The notes below the pieces were generated by a model. That model ran no database searches and was not told the DNA's origin. It worked only from the letters and a program-made list of their open reading frames with translations. The translations under genes were made by a program, and so were the position numbers. A stretch of 64,000 nt of DNA. It comes from JADGOV01 sp963814355 (GTDB taxonomy: Bacteria; Actinomycetota; Actinomycetes; JADGOV01). How positions within the stretch are numbered: the first letter of the stretch is position 1; each line of letters starts with the position of its first letter. The stretch covers positions 67,950 through 131,949 of the forward strand of contig CAWFCZ010000011.1 in the NCBI GenBank assembly GCA_963814355.1, given 5' to 3'. Positions 16,621 to 24,124 of this stretch are shown one piece after another.

Positions 16621-16796
16621 CGCAGGAACTCGCCCGCCTCCCGATGCGGAAGAAGATCAGCGTCGAGCACGACCCAACACGCGCTGCCGTCCACCGGTGA
16701 GACGGCCCGCTCGGCCCGGAAGGAAATACCGACTGGCTCGACCACGCGGCGAACGTAGCTGGCGGCACCGACAAGTTCCGGATACTCATCAGGCAC
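16612..16796 (-). pseudogene. N-terminal fragment of a second tyrosine recombinase
   Basis: From ATG 16796 the translation (PDEYPELVGAAS, SFRAERAVSPVDGS, LLPHREAGEFLR) resembles the first about 60 residues of the second site-specific recombinase of multi-recombinase actinobacterial elements. The similarity stops near 16620, where CopA sequence begins in another frame. It directly follows the truncated recombinase at 16827, so the pair is a remnant of such an element joined to copA by deletion or recombination. The family identification rests on pattern memory and is tentative. Confidence 0.45.
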
Positions 16797-16826
16797 GCCT
16801 CTCCCGACGGCATCGGCGCACGTCGC

Positions 16827-17918
16827 TCAGGCAACACGAGCACGGCAGATAACGCAGCAGTGCCGCAGCAGGTGCGCGCCGATCGGCTCGACTCCGGCGC
16901 GCGCACAGACGCGGGCGACCACCGAGGACACCGTGACCCGGTCCATCGGCCTGCGGGGTGCGCGGGCGGCCAGGAAAACCCTGCGCACCTCGGGCGCGTC
17001 GGTGGGTCGTGACCGCGTCAGGCAGGCGACCAGCGCTTCGCCGACCTCAGCTGGCAGCGGCATTCGTTCGGCGCGGCCGCTCTTCCCGTGCACGGTGAGC
17101 TCGCCGTGGTGCCAGTCGATGTCCTCCAACAGCAGTCCGGCGACCTCAACGGCGCGCAACCCGAGCCGGGCCAGCAGGAGGAGCACCGCGTAATCGCGAC
17201 GGCCCACCACCGTCTCACGATCACACGCCGCCAGCAGCGCCGTGGTCTGAGCCGGGCTGATCCCGACCGGGAGCAGCGAGGGTTGCCGTGACCTGACCGG
17301 CACGGCAGCTCCGGTCAGGTCGCGGTCGATCAGCCCGGTCACGAACGCGTAGTGCAGGAAGGCCCTGAGCGTGTAGCCCAACCGCTTCACCGAGGACACC
17401 GCGTGGCCCTCGCCCTCGTCCAGCAACGCCCGGGAGACTTCGGCCGGAGTCAGCATCCCGTCCCCGGCGGGCGGGCAATACCCGCCGAGGAACGGACGCA
17501 TCCGCGCCACCTGTGCCGTGGCCGTGCAAGGCAACAGCTGCGGCTCGGTCAGCAGATACTGCTCGAAGCCCTCGGCCACGACGTCAATCGGCGTGGATGG
17601 CGCAGGCTGTTCGACCGGCAGCACCTCCAGCCCGGCCAGGAACCCCAGCAGTAGGCGCAACGCCCGCCGAGAGTTAAGCGACCGGTAGGTCGCTCGACGT
17701 TCCATCAAGTACTCGTCGACGCGTCCTGAGGTCAACTGCCCGACGGCCAGGCCGTGGGCCTCCATCCACCGGCTCAGATGAGCCAGCAGCCGCAACTGAT
17801 GCTCCGCCGACAGCGGCGAGAAACCCAGCCGCTGGACCTCCGCGGCGAACCCGGGCCCGTACTCGACCAGCTGCCCGGACAGCACAACTCTCTTCGGCGC
17901 ACCCACGGGATCGGCCAT
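16827..17918 (-). CDS. Tyrosine recombinase/integrase, C-terminally truncated
   Basis: 363 residues. An N-terminal SAM-like DNA-binding half (HLSRWMEAHGLAVGQLTSGR) precedes a catalytic domain with the first Arg (LLLLARLGLRAVEVAGLLLE), the Lys hairpin (GELTVHGKSGRAERMPLP) and HLLRH, the HxxR box. After HLLRH the sequence turns to CCVICRARVA and stops. The second conserved His/Trp and the nucleophilic Tyr (normally about 35 residues later) are absent. The protein is therefore probably inactive. The motif GCTCGTTATGCC lies 49 nt upstream of the start and recurs inverted at 20766-20777. Confidence 0.8.
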   Translation of the reverse strand: MADPVGAPKRVVLSGQLVEYGPGFAAEVQRLGFSPLSAEHQLRLLAHLSRWMEAHGLAVGQLTSGRVDEYLMERRATYRSLNSRRALRLLLGFLAGLEVLPVEQPAPSTPIDVVAEGFEQYLLTEPQLLPCTATAQVARMRPFLGGYCPPAGDGMLTPAEVSRALLDEGEGHAVSSVKRLGYTLRAFLHYAFVTGLIDRDLTGAAVPVRSRQPSLLPVGISPAQTTALLAACDRETVVGRRDYAVLLLLARLGLRAVEVAGLLLEDIDWHHGELTVHGKSGRAERMPLPAEVGEALVACLTRSRPTDAPEVRRVFLAARAPRRPMDRVTVSSVVARVCARAGVEPIGAHLLRHCCVICRARVA

Positions 17919-18292
17919 TGATCCCCTCCTTTTCCAGACGGTGAGAAGGACAGGCGATCAGCACCGGCTCGTTATGCCAACAAGATCACCGGCGGACACG
18001 CGGCGTGACCGAACCAGAAGACGCGCCCTCCCATCCGCCCCCAACGAGCCCTTCTCCGGCTGGACCAGGACCTTCACCGATCCGCGGCGCTGCGCCGCCA
18101 CGTCGAGGCGGCTTACCTTCGCCAGGCAGATCATCGAGACCGGCACGGTCTCCTCGCCAGGCTCGCTCACTGCCCGCAACGCCCGGCCGCCCGCTGACCA
18201 GCACCATGACCTTCGCCCTTCCCCGCCCGCGGCCTGCGCGGTGATGATGGGAACGACCGGCACGAACGACCGGAACGAGAAGGTGTCACCCG
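17919..18292. other. Gap with a possible recombinase-element end; no gene assigned
   Basis: Open frames on both strands (for example 18263 to 17958 on the minus strand) give basic, low-complexity translations without a domain. The motif GCTCGTTATGCC at 17967-17978 is the reverse complement of 20766-20777, next to the TATGCC repeat cluster. Confidence 0.35.
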
Positions 18293-18568
18293 ATGCGCTA
18301 TCAGATCACCGAACACGACGATGACGTCGAGATCCGGGTAGAGCAGACCGGCAAGCACACCCCACAGTTGCTTGCCTCGCTGCAGGACTGCCAGCACGGA
18401 CGCTGCGGATGCCCGACCGACCAATACCAGCGGCTCGAAGACATAACCATCCACACTGACCCCGACGAACTGACCATCCGGCTGCACCCCCACCAGGGGC
18501 AACGACTCGACACCGGGGACCTGCAGGCCTGCTTGGATTACACCATCACTCAAACGCAGAGCAACTGA
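18293..18568 (+). CDS. Small acidic protein with a Cys cluster, unknown function
   Basis: A 91-residue protein with a good start: ATG at 18293, preceded by GAGAAGGTG. It reads YQITEHDDDVEIRVEQTGKH, then CQHGRCGCPTDQYQRLEDIT, then a beta-rich C-terminus (ELTIRLHPHQGQRLD). The CxxxxCxC cluster within a small beta-type protein could bind a metal. I do not recognise the family. Codon use is typical of the region, and the start context makes it credible as a real gene. It is the only plus-strand gene between the recombinase and the ArsR operon. Confidence 0.6.
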   Translation: MRYQITEHDDDVEIRVEQTGKHTPQLLASLQDCQHGRCGCPTDQYQRLEDITIHTDPDELTIRLHPHQGQRLDTGDLQACLDYTITQTQSN

Positions 18569-18635
18569 TCAGCGCAGGCGATGACCTCCGCCTGGCGAGC
18601 AAGCGTGTTCCCGTTGCGGTTCCTCGCGCGGGTTC

Positions 18636-18905
18636 TCACCCCAGTGAGCCGCTCGCGTCTGGTGGGGTGCCAAGGGCGCGGTCGATGTTGGTGCGCATCG
18701 CGGTGGCCAGGTCCTGCCGCTGCTGATCACCGAGACCGGTGGACATCGCGTCGAGGCACTCGGGCATCATCGCGGTCACCATGTCACGTCGGGCCGCCGG
18801 CGCAACCTCGCGGAGGACTGCGGCCATCATCCGCGCCAGCCTGCGCTGTACCGATGGCTTGGCCATCGCCCGGCCGGCGAGATTGGTTGGTCGAGGCGTG
18901 ATCAT
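18636..18905 (-). CDS. Small helical protein, last gene of the ArsR operon
   Basis: 89 residues, mostly helical (KPSVQRRLARMMAAVLREVA, RRDMVTAMMPECLDAMSTGL), with several Met and one Cys. No known domain. The ATG at 18905 overlaps the TGA of the methyltransferase gene (ATGA), which sets the start and ties it to the ArsR, glutaredoxin-like, SHOCT, methyltransferase operon. A role in the same stress response is inferred only from position. Confidence 0.6.
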   Translation of the reverse strand: MITPRPTNLAGRAMAKPSVQRRLARMMAAVLREVAPAARRDMVTAMMPECLDAMSTGLGDQQRQDLATAMRTNIDRALGTPPDASGSLG

Positions 18906-19567
18906 CGGATACCTCCCTTGCGCAAGGTGACCCACCACAGCCGCCGGGGCAGTCCGCCTTCCTCGAATTCGGTGATTTCGAGAACGTTGAACCCGGTGGC
19001 GAGCCGGTCGACGAGGGTGCGGTCGAAGAAGTGCACGATGAATCCGCCGTTCTCGTACATGCCCTCACCGTGGTGGGTGCCGGCGCCGAAGTGGGCGTCG
19101 CCGGTGTGCCGGACGGTGTACAGGTGGACCCCGCCGGGGCGGAGGACCCGGTACACCTCCGCGGTGAGGGTCTCGAGCTCGGCGGTGGTCAACGCCATGT
19201 TGAACAACATGTGGCTGTAGACCGCATCGACGCTGGCGTCCGGCAGCGGCAGCGGCTCGCGTACGTCGTGGGCGACCGTGACCAGGCCGTCGGCGAGCCC
19301 GGCGGCGGTGGCCGACTGCTCGAGTTCGGAGAGCCCGTCGGGAGCATAGTCGAGCGCGATCACCTGGAACCCGGCACGCAGGAACGCGAGGGTGTCGCGT
19401 CCCTGCCCTGCGCCGAGCTCGAGCACGTCGCGGACGTCTTCGCGGCCGAACAGGTCGACGGCGTAGGCGCCGGGTTCGCTCGGGTCGGTGCCGTACATCT
19501 GCGGGTTCTCCTGGAACGTGGTCTGCCAGTGCTCGCGCTGGCTGTCCAGTAACTGCTGCTCGCTCAC
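18902..19567 (-). CDS. Class I SAM-dependent methyltransferase (TehB-like layout)
   Basis: 221 residues from GTG 19567 (GGAG 9 nt upstream). The N-terminal helix HWQTTFQENPQMYGTDPSEP precedes motif I VLELGAGQGRDTLAFLRAGF, the acidic loop ALDYAPDGLSELEQ, the DVREPLPLPDASVDAVYSHM strand and the EVYRVLRPGGVHLYTVRHTG motif. The closing segment has GGFIVHFFDRTLVDRLATGF. It resembles methyltransferases of the tellurite/chalcogen-detoxifying type more than ArsM: no Cys triad for arsenite is visible. It overlaps the SHOCT gene upstream by 4 nt. The substrate is unknown; a metalloid or thiol compound fits the operon. Confidence 0.82.
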   Translation of the reverse strand: MSEQQLLDSQREHWQTTFQENPQMYGTDPSEPGAYAVDLFGREDVRDVLELGAGQGRDTLAFLRAGFQVIALDYAPDGLSELEQSATAAGLADGLVTVAHDVREPLPLPDASVDAVYSHMLFNMALTTAELETLTAEVYRVLRPGGVHLYTVRHTGDAHFGAGTHHGEGMYENGGFIVHFFDRTLVDRLATGFNVLEITEFEEGGLPRRLWWVTLRKGGIR

Positions 19568-19884
19568 TGCGTGCTCCTTCTTGTCCTGGGTGCGCTGATC
19601 TGCTGGTCTTCGGTGCGTAGCAGACCATCGAGGGTCCGCTCGAACTCCTCGTGCTCGATCTCGCCGCGGGCGTAGCGTTCGCGCAACACCACCAGCGGGT
19701 CCTCCCGGGTCTTCTCGCTCGACGGTCCAGCCTGGTGGTCGGTGCGGCTCGTGCCGAAGAACGGCGGCCAACCACTGCGGCGGCCCACCCGCATCATCAG
19801 CGTGACCATCACGGCCATCACGAGCATCATCATCAGCGGGAACACCAAGAACGGTGTCCAGCCGGCGTCGTTCCACATCATCAT
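19564..19884 (-). CDS. Membrane-anchored SHOCT-domain protein
   Basis: 106 residues: an N-terminal membrane helix rich in Met (VFPLMMMLVMAVMVTLMMRV), a linker, then the short C-terminal SHOCT motif (DPLVVLRERYARGEIEHEEF and LDGLL). SHOCT is a small oligomerisation or membrane-proximal domain of unknown role that is often found with redox and metal genes. The start ATG at 19884 overlaps the glutaredoxin-like stop (TGATG); the stop overlaps the methyltransferase start. Confidence 0.85.
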   Translation of the reverse strand: MMMWNDAGWTPFLVFPLMMMLVMAVMVTLMMRVGRRSGWPPFFGTSRTDHQAGPSSEKTREDPLVVLRERYARGEIEHEEFERTLDGLLRTEDQQISAPRTRRSTQ

Positions 19885-20179
19885 CAGCGGGCCTCCTCGG
19901 CCGGAGTGGGTGGGCTGGCCCCGCTGGCCAGCGCCGGAAGCGCAGCGGTCAAGGCCGCAGGGTCAGCGCCAGCAGCAGCGCGGCCGTCCGGGGTGAGGGT
20001 GACGGCAAGGTGGCGAATCCCAGGTCGCTAACCTGCCGAGCCGCGTCAGGGTCCGTGAGGACGTCGCGGACCTCGAACGGCACCCCGAGCCGGGTCAGCC
20101 AGCGCTGCAGGCCGGCGCACTTGCCGCAGCCGGACCGGCAACGCAACACCGTCATGTCTGCCCTCGTTGCGCCGATCAT
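19884..20179 (-). pseudogene. Glutaredoxin-like thiol protein, one-base deletion near 20007
   Basis: From ATG 20179 (overlapping the ArsR stop, ATGA): TVLRCRSGCGKCAGLQRWLT with a CGKC redox pair, VPFEVRDVLTDPDAARQVSD, then GFATLP. Here a base is missing; shifting restores VTLTPDGRAAAGADPAALTA and a TGA at 19886 that overlaps the SHOCT start. The span plus one base is 98 codons. A glutaredoxin/thioredoxin-fold of this size would act as a small disulfide reductase or sulfur/metal carrier. The restored junctions on both sides argue that the gene is real and that the deletion may be a sequencing error. Confidence 0.75.
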
Positions 20180-20520
20180 CGCGCACCGTCCTCGGCGTCG
20201 GCGAGGACCCGCAACACCTCGAGGGCGTCGCGCACTCCCGCGGTCGCCAGGCAGTAATAGACGAAGCCGCCACGCCGTTCCCCGCGCACGAGCCCGCGGT
20301 CGCGCAGGATGCGTAGGTGGTGCGACACCGTCGGCTGGCGCACCCCGGTCGCGTCCACGATGGCGGTCACCGGCACGCACGCGCCATCCAACGCGGTCAA
20401 GATCCGCAGCCGCGTCGGGTCGCCCAGCGTCCGCAGCAGTTCAGCCAACCCGAGCGCCTGCCCGGTTGGCATCGGCTCACTCACGTCTAGCCCCGTCACA
20501 CCTGTCGCCTCGGTCATCAT
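20176..20520 (-). CDS. ArsR-family repressor heading the redox/methyltransferase operon
   Basis: 114 residues with LLRTLGDPTRLRILTALDGA, TAIVDATGVRQPTVSHHLRI (recognition helix) and the wing GLVRGERRGGFVYYCLATAG. Only one or two cysteines are present (DGACVPV, YYCLA), so the ligand could be a metalloid or a thiol signal. The start is ATG 20520 (GGAGG 8 nt upstream) with a second ATG at 20517. A perfect 10-bp inverted repeat 24 nt upstream is the obvious operator. It overlaps the glutaredoxin-like gene by 4 nt. Confidence 0.9.
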   Translation of the reverse strand: MMTEATGVTGLDVSEPMPTGQALGLAELLRTLGDPTRLRILTALDGACVPVTAIVDATGVRQPTVSHHLRILRDRGLVRGERRGGFVYYCLATAGVRDALEVLRVLADAEDGAR

Positions 20521-20544
20521 CGTGAACCACCTCCGGACAAAACA

Positions 20545-20568
20545 GAGTATCGAGGTATCTCGATACTC
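20545..20568. promoter_or_regulatory. Perfect ArsR operator
   Basis: Inverted repeat with arms GAGTATCGAG (20545-20554) and its exact complement (20559-20568) around a 4-nt centre. It lies 24 nt upstream of the ArsR start and is AT-rich relative to its surroundings. Confidence 0.75.
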
Positions 20569-20759
20569 CGATAGTCTAGCGATCGCAGGCAAGGGCCGAA
20601 CGTCCCAAACATCGGTGTCGCGAGCTCCCGCCGCGGTTGCGCCAAGCGAGTCACACTCCGGCTGCTACCCGGATTTTGTTCCAACGGCGCTTGGTTCGCG
20701 CCCATGAACTGGTGGACTCGGAAGAGAGAGCCCCCGTTCACCGAACAGGGGCGCGCGTA

Positions 20760-20816
20760 CGACTCGGCATAACGAGCGACTCGGCATAACAGAAGCTATG
20801 CCGACATCGGCATAGC
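20760..20816. repeat. Cluster of TCGGCATA repeats, possible recombinase site
   Basis: CGACTCGGCATAAC occurs twice (20760-20773, 20777-20790), followed by a palindrome with arms GCTATGCCGA (20795-20804) and TCGGCATAGC (20807-20816) around CA. TCGGCATA thus appears four times, one of them inverted, in 57 nt. Part of it (20766-20777) is the reverse complement of 17967-17978, just upstream of the truncated recombinase gene. Tyrosine-recombinase core sites have this form. Confidence 0.5.
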
Positions 20817-20839
20817 GGATGGGAACCGGGTGTGAACTC

Positions 20840-22345
20840 TCACTGGGCGCTGATGACGCCCATCATGCCGTTGTCCTCGTGGTCCAGGATGTGGCAGTGG
20901 TAGACCGTTCGTCCGGCGAAGGTGTCGAAGGCGATGCGAACCTTCGCGTTGGTACGGGCGGGGATGTTGACGACGTCCCGCCAGGTGGGTGTCGTGAGGG
21001 GCCGGCCATCCTGCTCGATGAGCTGCATGGGCCAGACGTGGAGGTGCACCGGGTGGTCCATCGGGCTGGTGTTCGTCAGGGTCCACTCCTCGACGGCGCC
21101 AACCCGCACCGTCTGGTCGACCCGGTCGGGAGCAAACGCCTTGCCGTCGATGGTGAAACGCATCCCGCCAACCCCCATGCCCATGCCCATGCCCATGGCG
21201 AGAGTCAACTCCCGCCGCCCCGTGGCAGCGGCGCCGCGCAGGTCCCGCTGCGGGGGCCCGATGGGTGGCGCGGGCAGGGCCCGGACGTCGCGGCCGGTAA
21301 CGTCCAGGGTGGCTAGGACGGACCCGGCGGTGTTGCCGGTGGCTGAGCCGGTTCCGCCAACATCCGCGCCAGGCATTCCACCGCCCCGGTCGCCGGCCCC
21401 CATCATTCCCATGCCCATAATTCCGCCGCGGTTGTAGGGCAGCGTTCGCAGCTGGCTCCTGCCGCGAGCGGTGGTGACGAGCAGGTCAGCGCGGTTGCCG
21501 GGGGCGAGGACGACCTCCGCGACGTCGCGCGGAGTGGGGAGGTGGCCGGAGTCGATGCCGAGCAGCTGGATGTGTTGGCCGTCGACGCGGAGCTGGAGGT
21601 AGCGGGAGGTGCAGGCGTTGACCATCCGCCACCGCTCGCGCGCGCCTGGACGTGCGGTCAGCCGCGGCCGGGTCTGGCCGTTGACGAGGATGAGGCGGCC
21701 TTCGCGGCCCAGCATCCGGGCGGTGGTCGACGCCGGCTGGATGCGCCCGGCTCCGTCGAGGGTCATATCGGAGATCACCAGGACTCGTTCGCGGGTGACC
21801 GGTACCGGGTCGGTGTCGCCGACGACGATGGCGCCGTACAGGCCGCCGTAGATCTGGTCGGCAACCGTGCCGTGGTGGTGCGGGTGGTACCAGTAAACGC
21901 CGGGCGGGTGGTCCTTGGGCAGCTGGTAGTCGTAGTCGAACGTTTCGTCTGGGCCGACCCGGACGAAGGGGTTGTCGCCGTTGCCCTCGGGGGAGACATG
22001 CAGGCCGTGGAGGTGGAGGTTGGTCGGGGTGCTCAGCCGGTTGACCAGCCTTACCTGGAGCCGGTCCCCGGGCTGAACGCGCAGTGTCGGCCCCGGTAGG
22101 CCGCCGTTGTAGCCGAGGGTGGTCGCCTCGCGGCCGGCCACGGGAATCGTTCCCTGCGCGGCCTCCAGCCGAACCCGCAGCGTGCCGGCCATGCTAACCA
22201 GCGCGGGCGGCTCGACCAGCGTCGCCCCGGTGGCCGGGTTGAACCGGGCGCTGCCCTCGCGGGTCAGCCCTACCCCGCCGAGAACCGCGCTGGCTAGACC
22301 GAGGCCGCCGAGCTGCAGCACGCGGCGGCGGCTGATCGGGTCCAC
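20840..22345 (-). CDS. Tat-exported multicopper oxidase
   Basis: 501 residues. A twin-arginine signal (SRRRVLQLGGLGLASAVLGG) exports the folded enzyme. The four copper-binding clusters are intact: HLHGLH (about 111-116), YWYHPHHHG (about 151-159), MDHPVHLHVWP, and YHCHILDHEDNGMM at the C-terminus, giving one type 1 and one trinuclear site with a Met axial ligand. Met-rich loops (GIMGMGMMGAG and MGMGMGMGVGGM) resemble those of CueO-like cuprous oxidases. Likely role: oxidation of Cu(I) or organic substrates at the cell surface for copper tolerance. GTG at 22345 overlaps the stop of the upstream SHOCT gene. Confidence 0.94.
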   Translation of the reverse strand: MDPISRRRVLQLGGLGLASAVLGGVGLTREGSARFNPATGATLVEPPALVSMAGTLRVRLEAAQGTIPVAGREATTLGYNGGLPGPTLRVQPGDRLQVRLVNRLSTPTNLHLHGLHVSPEGNGDNPFVRVGPDETFDYDYQLPKDHPPGVYWYHPHHHGTVADQIYGGLYGAIVVGDTDPVPVTRERVLVISDMTLDGAGRIQPASTTARMLGREGRLILVNGQTRPRLTARPGARERWRMVNACTSRYLQLRVDGQHIQLLGIDSGHLPTPRDVAEVVLAPGNRADLLVTTARGRSQLRTLPYNRGGIMGMGMMGAGDRGGGMPGADVGGTGSATGNTAGSVLATLDVTGRDVRALPAPPIGPPQRDLRGAAATGRRELTLAMGMGMGMGVGGMRFTIDGKAFAPDRVDQTVRVGAVEEWTLTNTSPMDHPVHLHVWPMQLIEQDGRPLTTPTWRDVVNIPARTNAKVRIAFDTFAGRTVYHCHILDHEDNGMMGVISAQ

Positions 22346-22618
22346 TACGTGTCCTCGGCGAGGTTCTGCAACCGGTCACGGTATTCCTCGGTGCTCAGCT
22401 CGCCGCTGGCGTAGCGCTCGTCGAGGATACTCGCGGGCGCGGCTGCGACTTGACGGCCGTGGGCCGCTGGCAGGTGGTTGGGTGTCACGGCTCGAGCTGC
22501 CGCGGCTGATCCCGCCGCCGAGCACACGTACGACGACGACGACGAGTAGCCCGAGGCCGATGAGCAGCAGCAGCCCGAACAACCATCCCCAGCCCAAGCC
22601 GTAGTGCTGGTCCATCAT
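22345..22618 (-). pseudogene. Small SHOCT membrane protein, one-base insertion near 22490
   Basis: The first part (MMDQHYGLGWGWLFGLLLLI, then a Val-rich membrane helix and VLGGGISRG) is read from ATG 22618. After about 22495 the SHOCT tail (ASILDERYASGELSTEEYRD, RLQNLAEDT) is in the next frame, ending TAG at 22347-22345. Removing one base gives 90 codons. The layout matches the SHOCT protein at 19564. It is coupled by overlap to the multicopper oxidase gene. Confidence 0.75.
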
Positions 22619-22716
22619 GGGTCGATCTCCTTGGTTCGAATGTGTGTGCTGAGCTGGTTGTGGTTACGGTTTTCGCAAGTGCGTCGGCCGGGTGGCGCGT
22701 CAGGAAGGTCGTTCGT

Positions 22717-23499
22717 TCAACTGCCGACGGCTGCCGGGTCGAGCACTATTTGGGTGAGGACGAACGCGGCGACGGCGAAGACGAGGTAGGCGAACCAGCG
22801 GCGGAGCCGGGCGGCGTTGACCCGATGGCCGAGCCGGGTTGCGACGAGCGAGCCGGAGATAGCCGCCGCGGTGAACACCGCCGTGATGCCGTAGTCGAGG
22901 CGCGCCTTGCCGGCGTGTGCGGCGAAGCCGGCGACCGAGTTCATCACGATGATGAGCAGCGAGGTACCCACCGCGAGGTCCATCGGCAGCCCCAGCAGCA
23001 GAACGAGCGCCGGGATGATCAGGAAGCCACCGCCGACGCCGAACAGGCCGGTGAGAAAGCCCACGACGACGCCGGCCGCGATGGCCTTGGGGAGGCAGCT
23101 GCGCCACTTCACTCCGCCCCCGGGTAGCGCGCACGCGCCGCCGGTCGCCGTCTGATCCGCCAGCATTCGGATCCCCGCGGCCACCATGAGGATCGCAAAT
23201 CCGACCAGGACGATCCGCGGGTCGAGCAGTCGGTTCACCGCGGCCCCGGCGAACGCCGCGCCCGCCCCGGCGGCCCCGAACACGGCAGCGATGCGCCACT
23301 GGACCTCCCCGGACCACAGCCGCGGCGCCACTGCGGTCGCCGAGGAGACACCGACCACCACGAGGGAACTGGGTACGGCTGCGGACAGCGGAACGCCAGC
23401 CCCATACACCAGCGCCGGGACCGCCAAAATCGACCCGCCACTGCCGAGCAAGCCGAGCAGGACCCCGATAGCCAGACCGAGCACCAGCACGGCAGTCAT
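22717..23499 (-). CDS. TauE/SafE-family sulfite/organosulfur exporter
   Basis: 260 residues with eight predicted membrane helices. GLAIGVLLGLLGSGGSILAV and, in the second half, VVVGFLTGLFGVGGGFLIIP are the paired GxGGG half-repeats of TauE permeases, followed by VGTSLLIIVMNSVAGFAAHA. In CstR operons of Staphylococcus and others, a TauE protein removes sulfite or related products made by persulfide oxidation. That role fits here: it follows the persulfide-dioxygenase-like and rhodanese genes on the same strand with a 46-nt gap. The charged loop in the middle (VKWRSCLPK) is unusual only in containing a Cys. Confidence 0.9.
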   Translation of the reverse strand: MTAVLVLGLAIGVLLGLLGSGGSILAVPALVYGAGVPLSAAVPSSLVVVGVSSATAVAPRLWSGEVQWRIAAVFGAAGAGAAFAGAAVNRLLDPRIVLVGFAILMVAAGIRMLADQTATGGACALPGGGVKWRSCLPKAIAAGVVVGFLTGLFGVGGGFLIIPALVLLLGLPMDLAVGTSLLIIVMNSVAGFAAHAGKARLDYGITAVFTAAAISGSLVATRLGHRVNAARLRRWFAYLVFAVAAFVLTQIVLDPAAVGS

Positions 23500-23545
23500 T
23501 CCCGAGCGCTTCGCCGGGTAGGAAACCGCCGGGCATGGGGTCTGG

Positions 23546-24124
23546 TCACGCCGCTGTCCGCGCCGGTGGCAACTCGCCGAGAACCCCCGCCGCGGTGCGT
23601 GTGCCGGGCGCGCGGTTACAGGGCAGCGTAGACACTACCCGGGTGCAGGCGTCGGTCAACGCGGACAGCGTCAGGCCCGCCCCGACCCCGCCGGCCAGCA
23701 GCCGGGCCGCGGGCAAACACGGGCTCGCAGCGGTCCCGGCCAGCACGGGTACTCCGGCGACCAGCCGGACCTGGCGTTCCATCGCCCACCGATCCTGACC
23801 GCGGACGACTTCACCCCCGGCCGCCGCGTACGCGGCAACGCCGCCGGCCAGCACGTGCCACCGGTCGGCGCCAACGCCGGCGAGGCGCAGGCCGGCCTGA
23901 GCCGAGCAGCCCCCCGACTGGCAGACCAGTACGACCTCTCGGTCCAGCCCGGCGGCTAACTGCGCGGCGTGCTCGTCGAGCAGGTTCAGCGACACGTTGT
24001 ACGAGCCGGCGATCTGCGCCGCCTCGAATTCGGCCGGGGCTTGCACGTCGATGACGGTGACCGCGTCCGGTGTCCGCAGCCAGCCGAGGACGGTGGCGGC
24101 GTTGACCCGTTCCGGGCTGTTCAT
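23546..24124 (-). CDS. Rhodanese domain fused to DUF2892 membrane domain
   Basis: 192 residues. The N-terminal rhodanese domain reads VTVIDVQAPAEFEAAQIAGS and VVLVCQSGGCSAQAGLRLAG, with the catalytic Cys in CQSGGCSA. The C-terminal part (ERQVRLVAGVPVLAGTAASP to LLAGGVGAGLTLSALTDACT) has the two hydrophobic segments of DUF2892. Such fusions transfer sulfane sulfur at the membrane face. Start ATG 24124 overlaps the stop of the MBL-rhodanese gene (ATGA). It belongs to the CstR-controlled sulfur operon. Confidence 0.88.
   Translation of the reverse strand: MNSPERVNAATVLGWLRTPDAVTVIDVQAPAEFEAAQIAGSYNVSLNLLDEHAAQLAAGLDREVVLVCQSGGCSAQAGLRLAGVGADRWHVLAGGVAAYAAAGGEVVRGQDRWAMERQVRLVAGVPVLAGTAASPCLPAARLLAGGVGAGLTLSALTDACTRVVSTLPCNRAPGTRTAAGVLGELPPARTAA

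Noticed and set aside
17958..18263. Minus-strand 101-codon frame
   Set aside because: No domain, weak start, and codon pattern not convincing; may be part of the recombinase element end.
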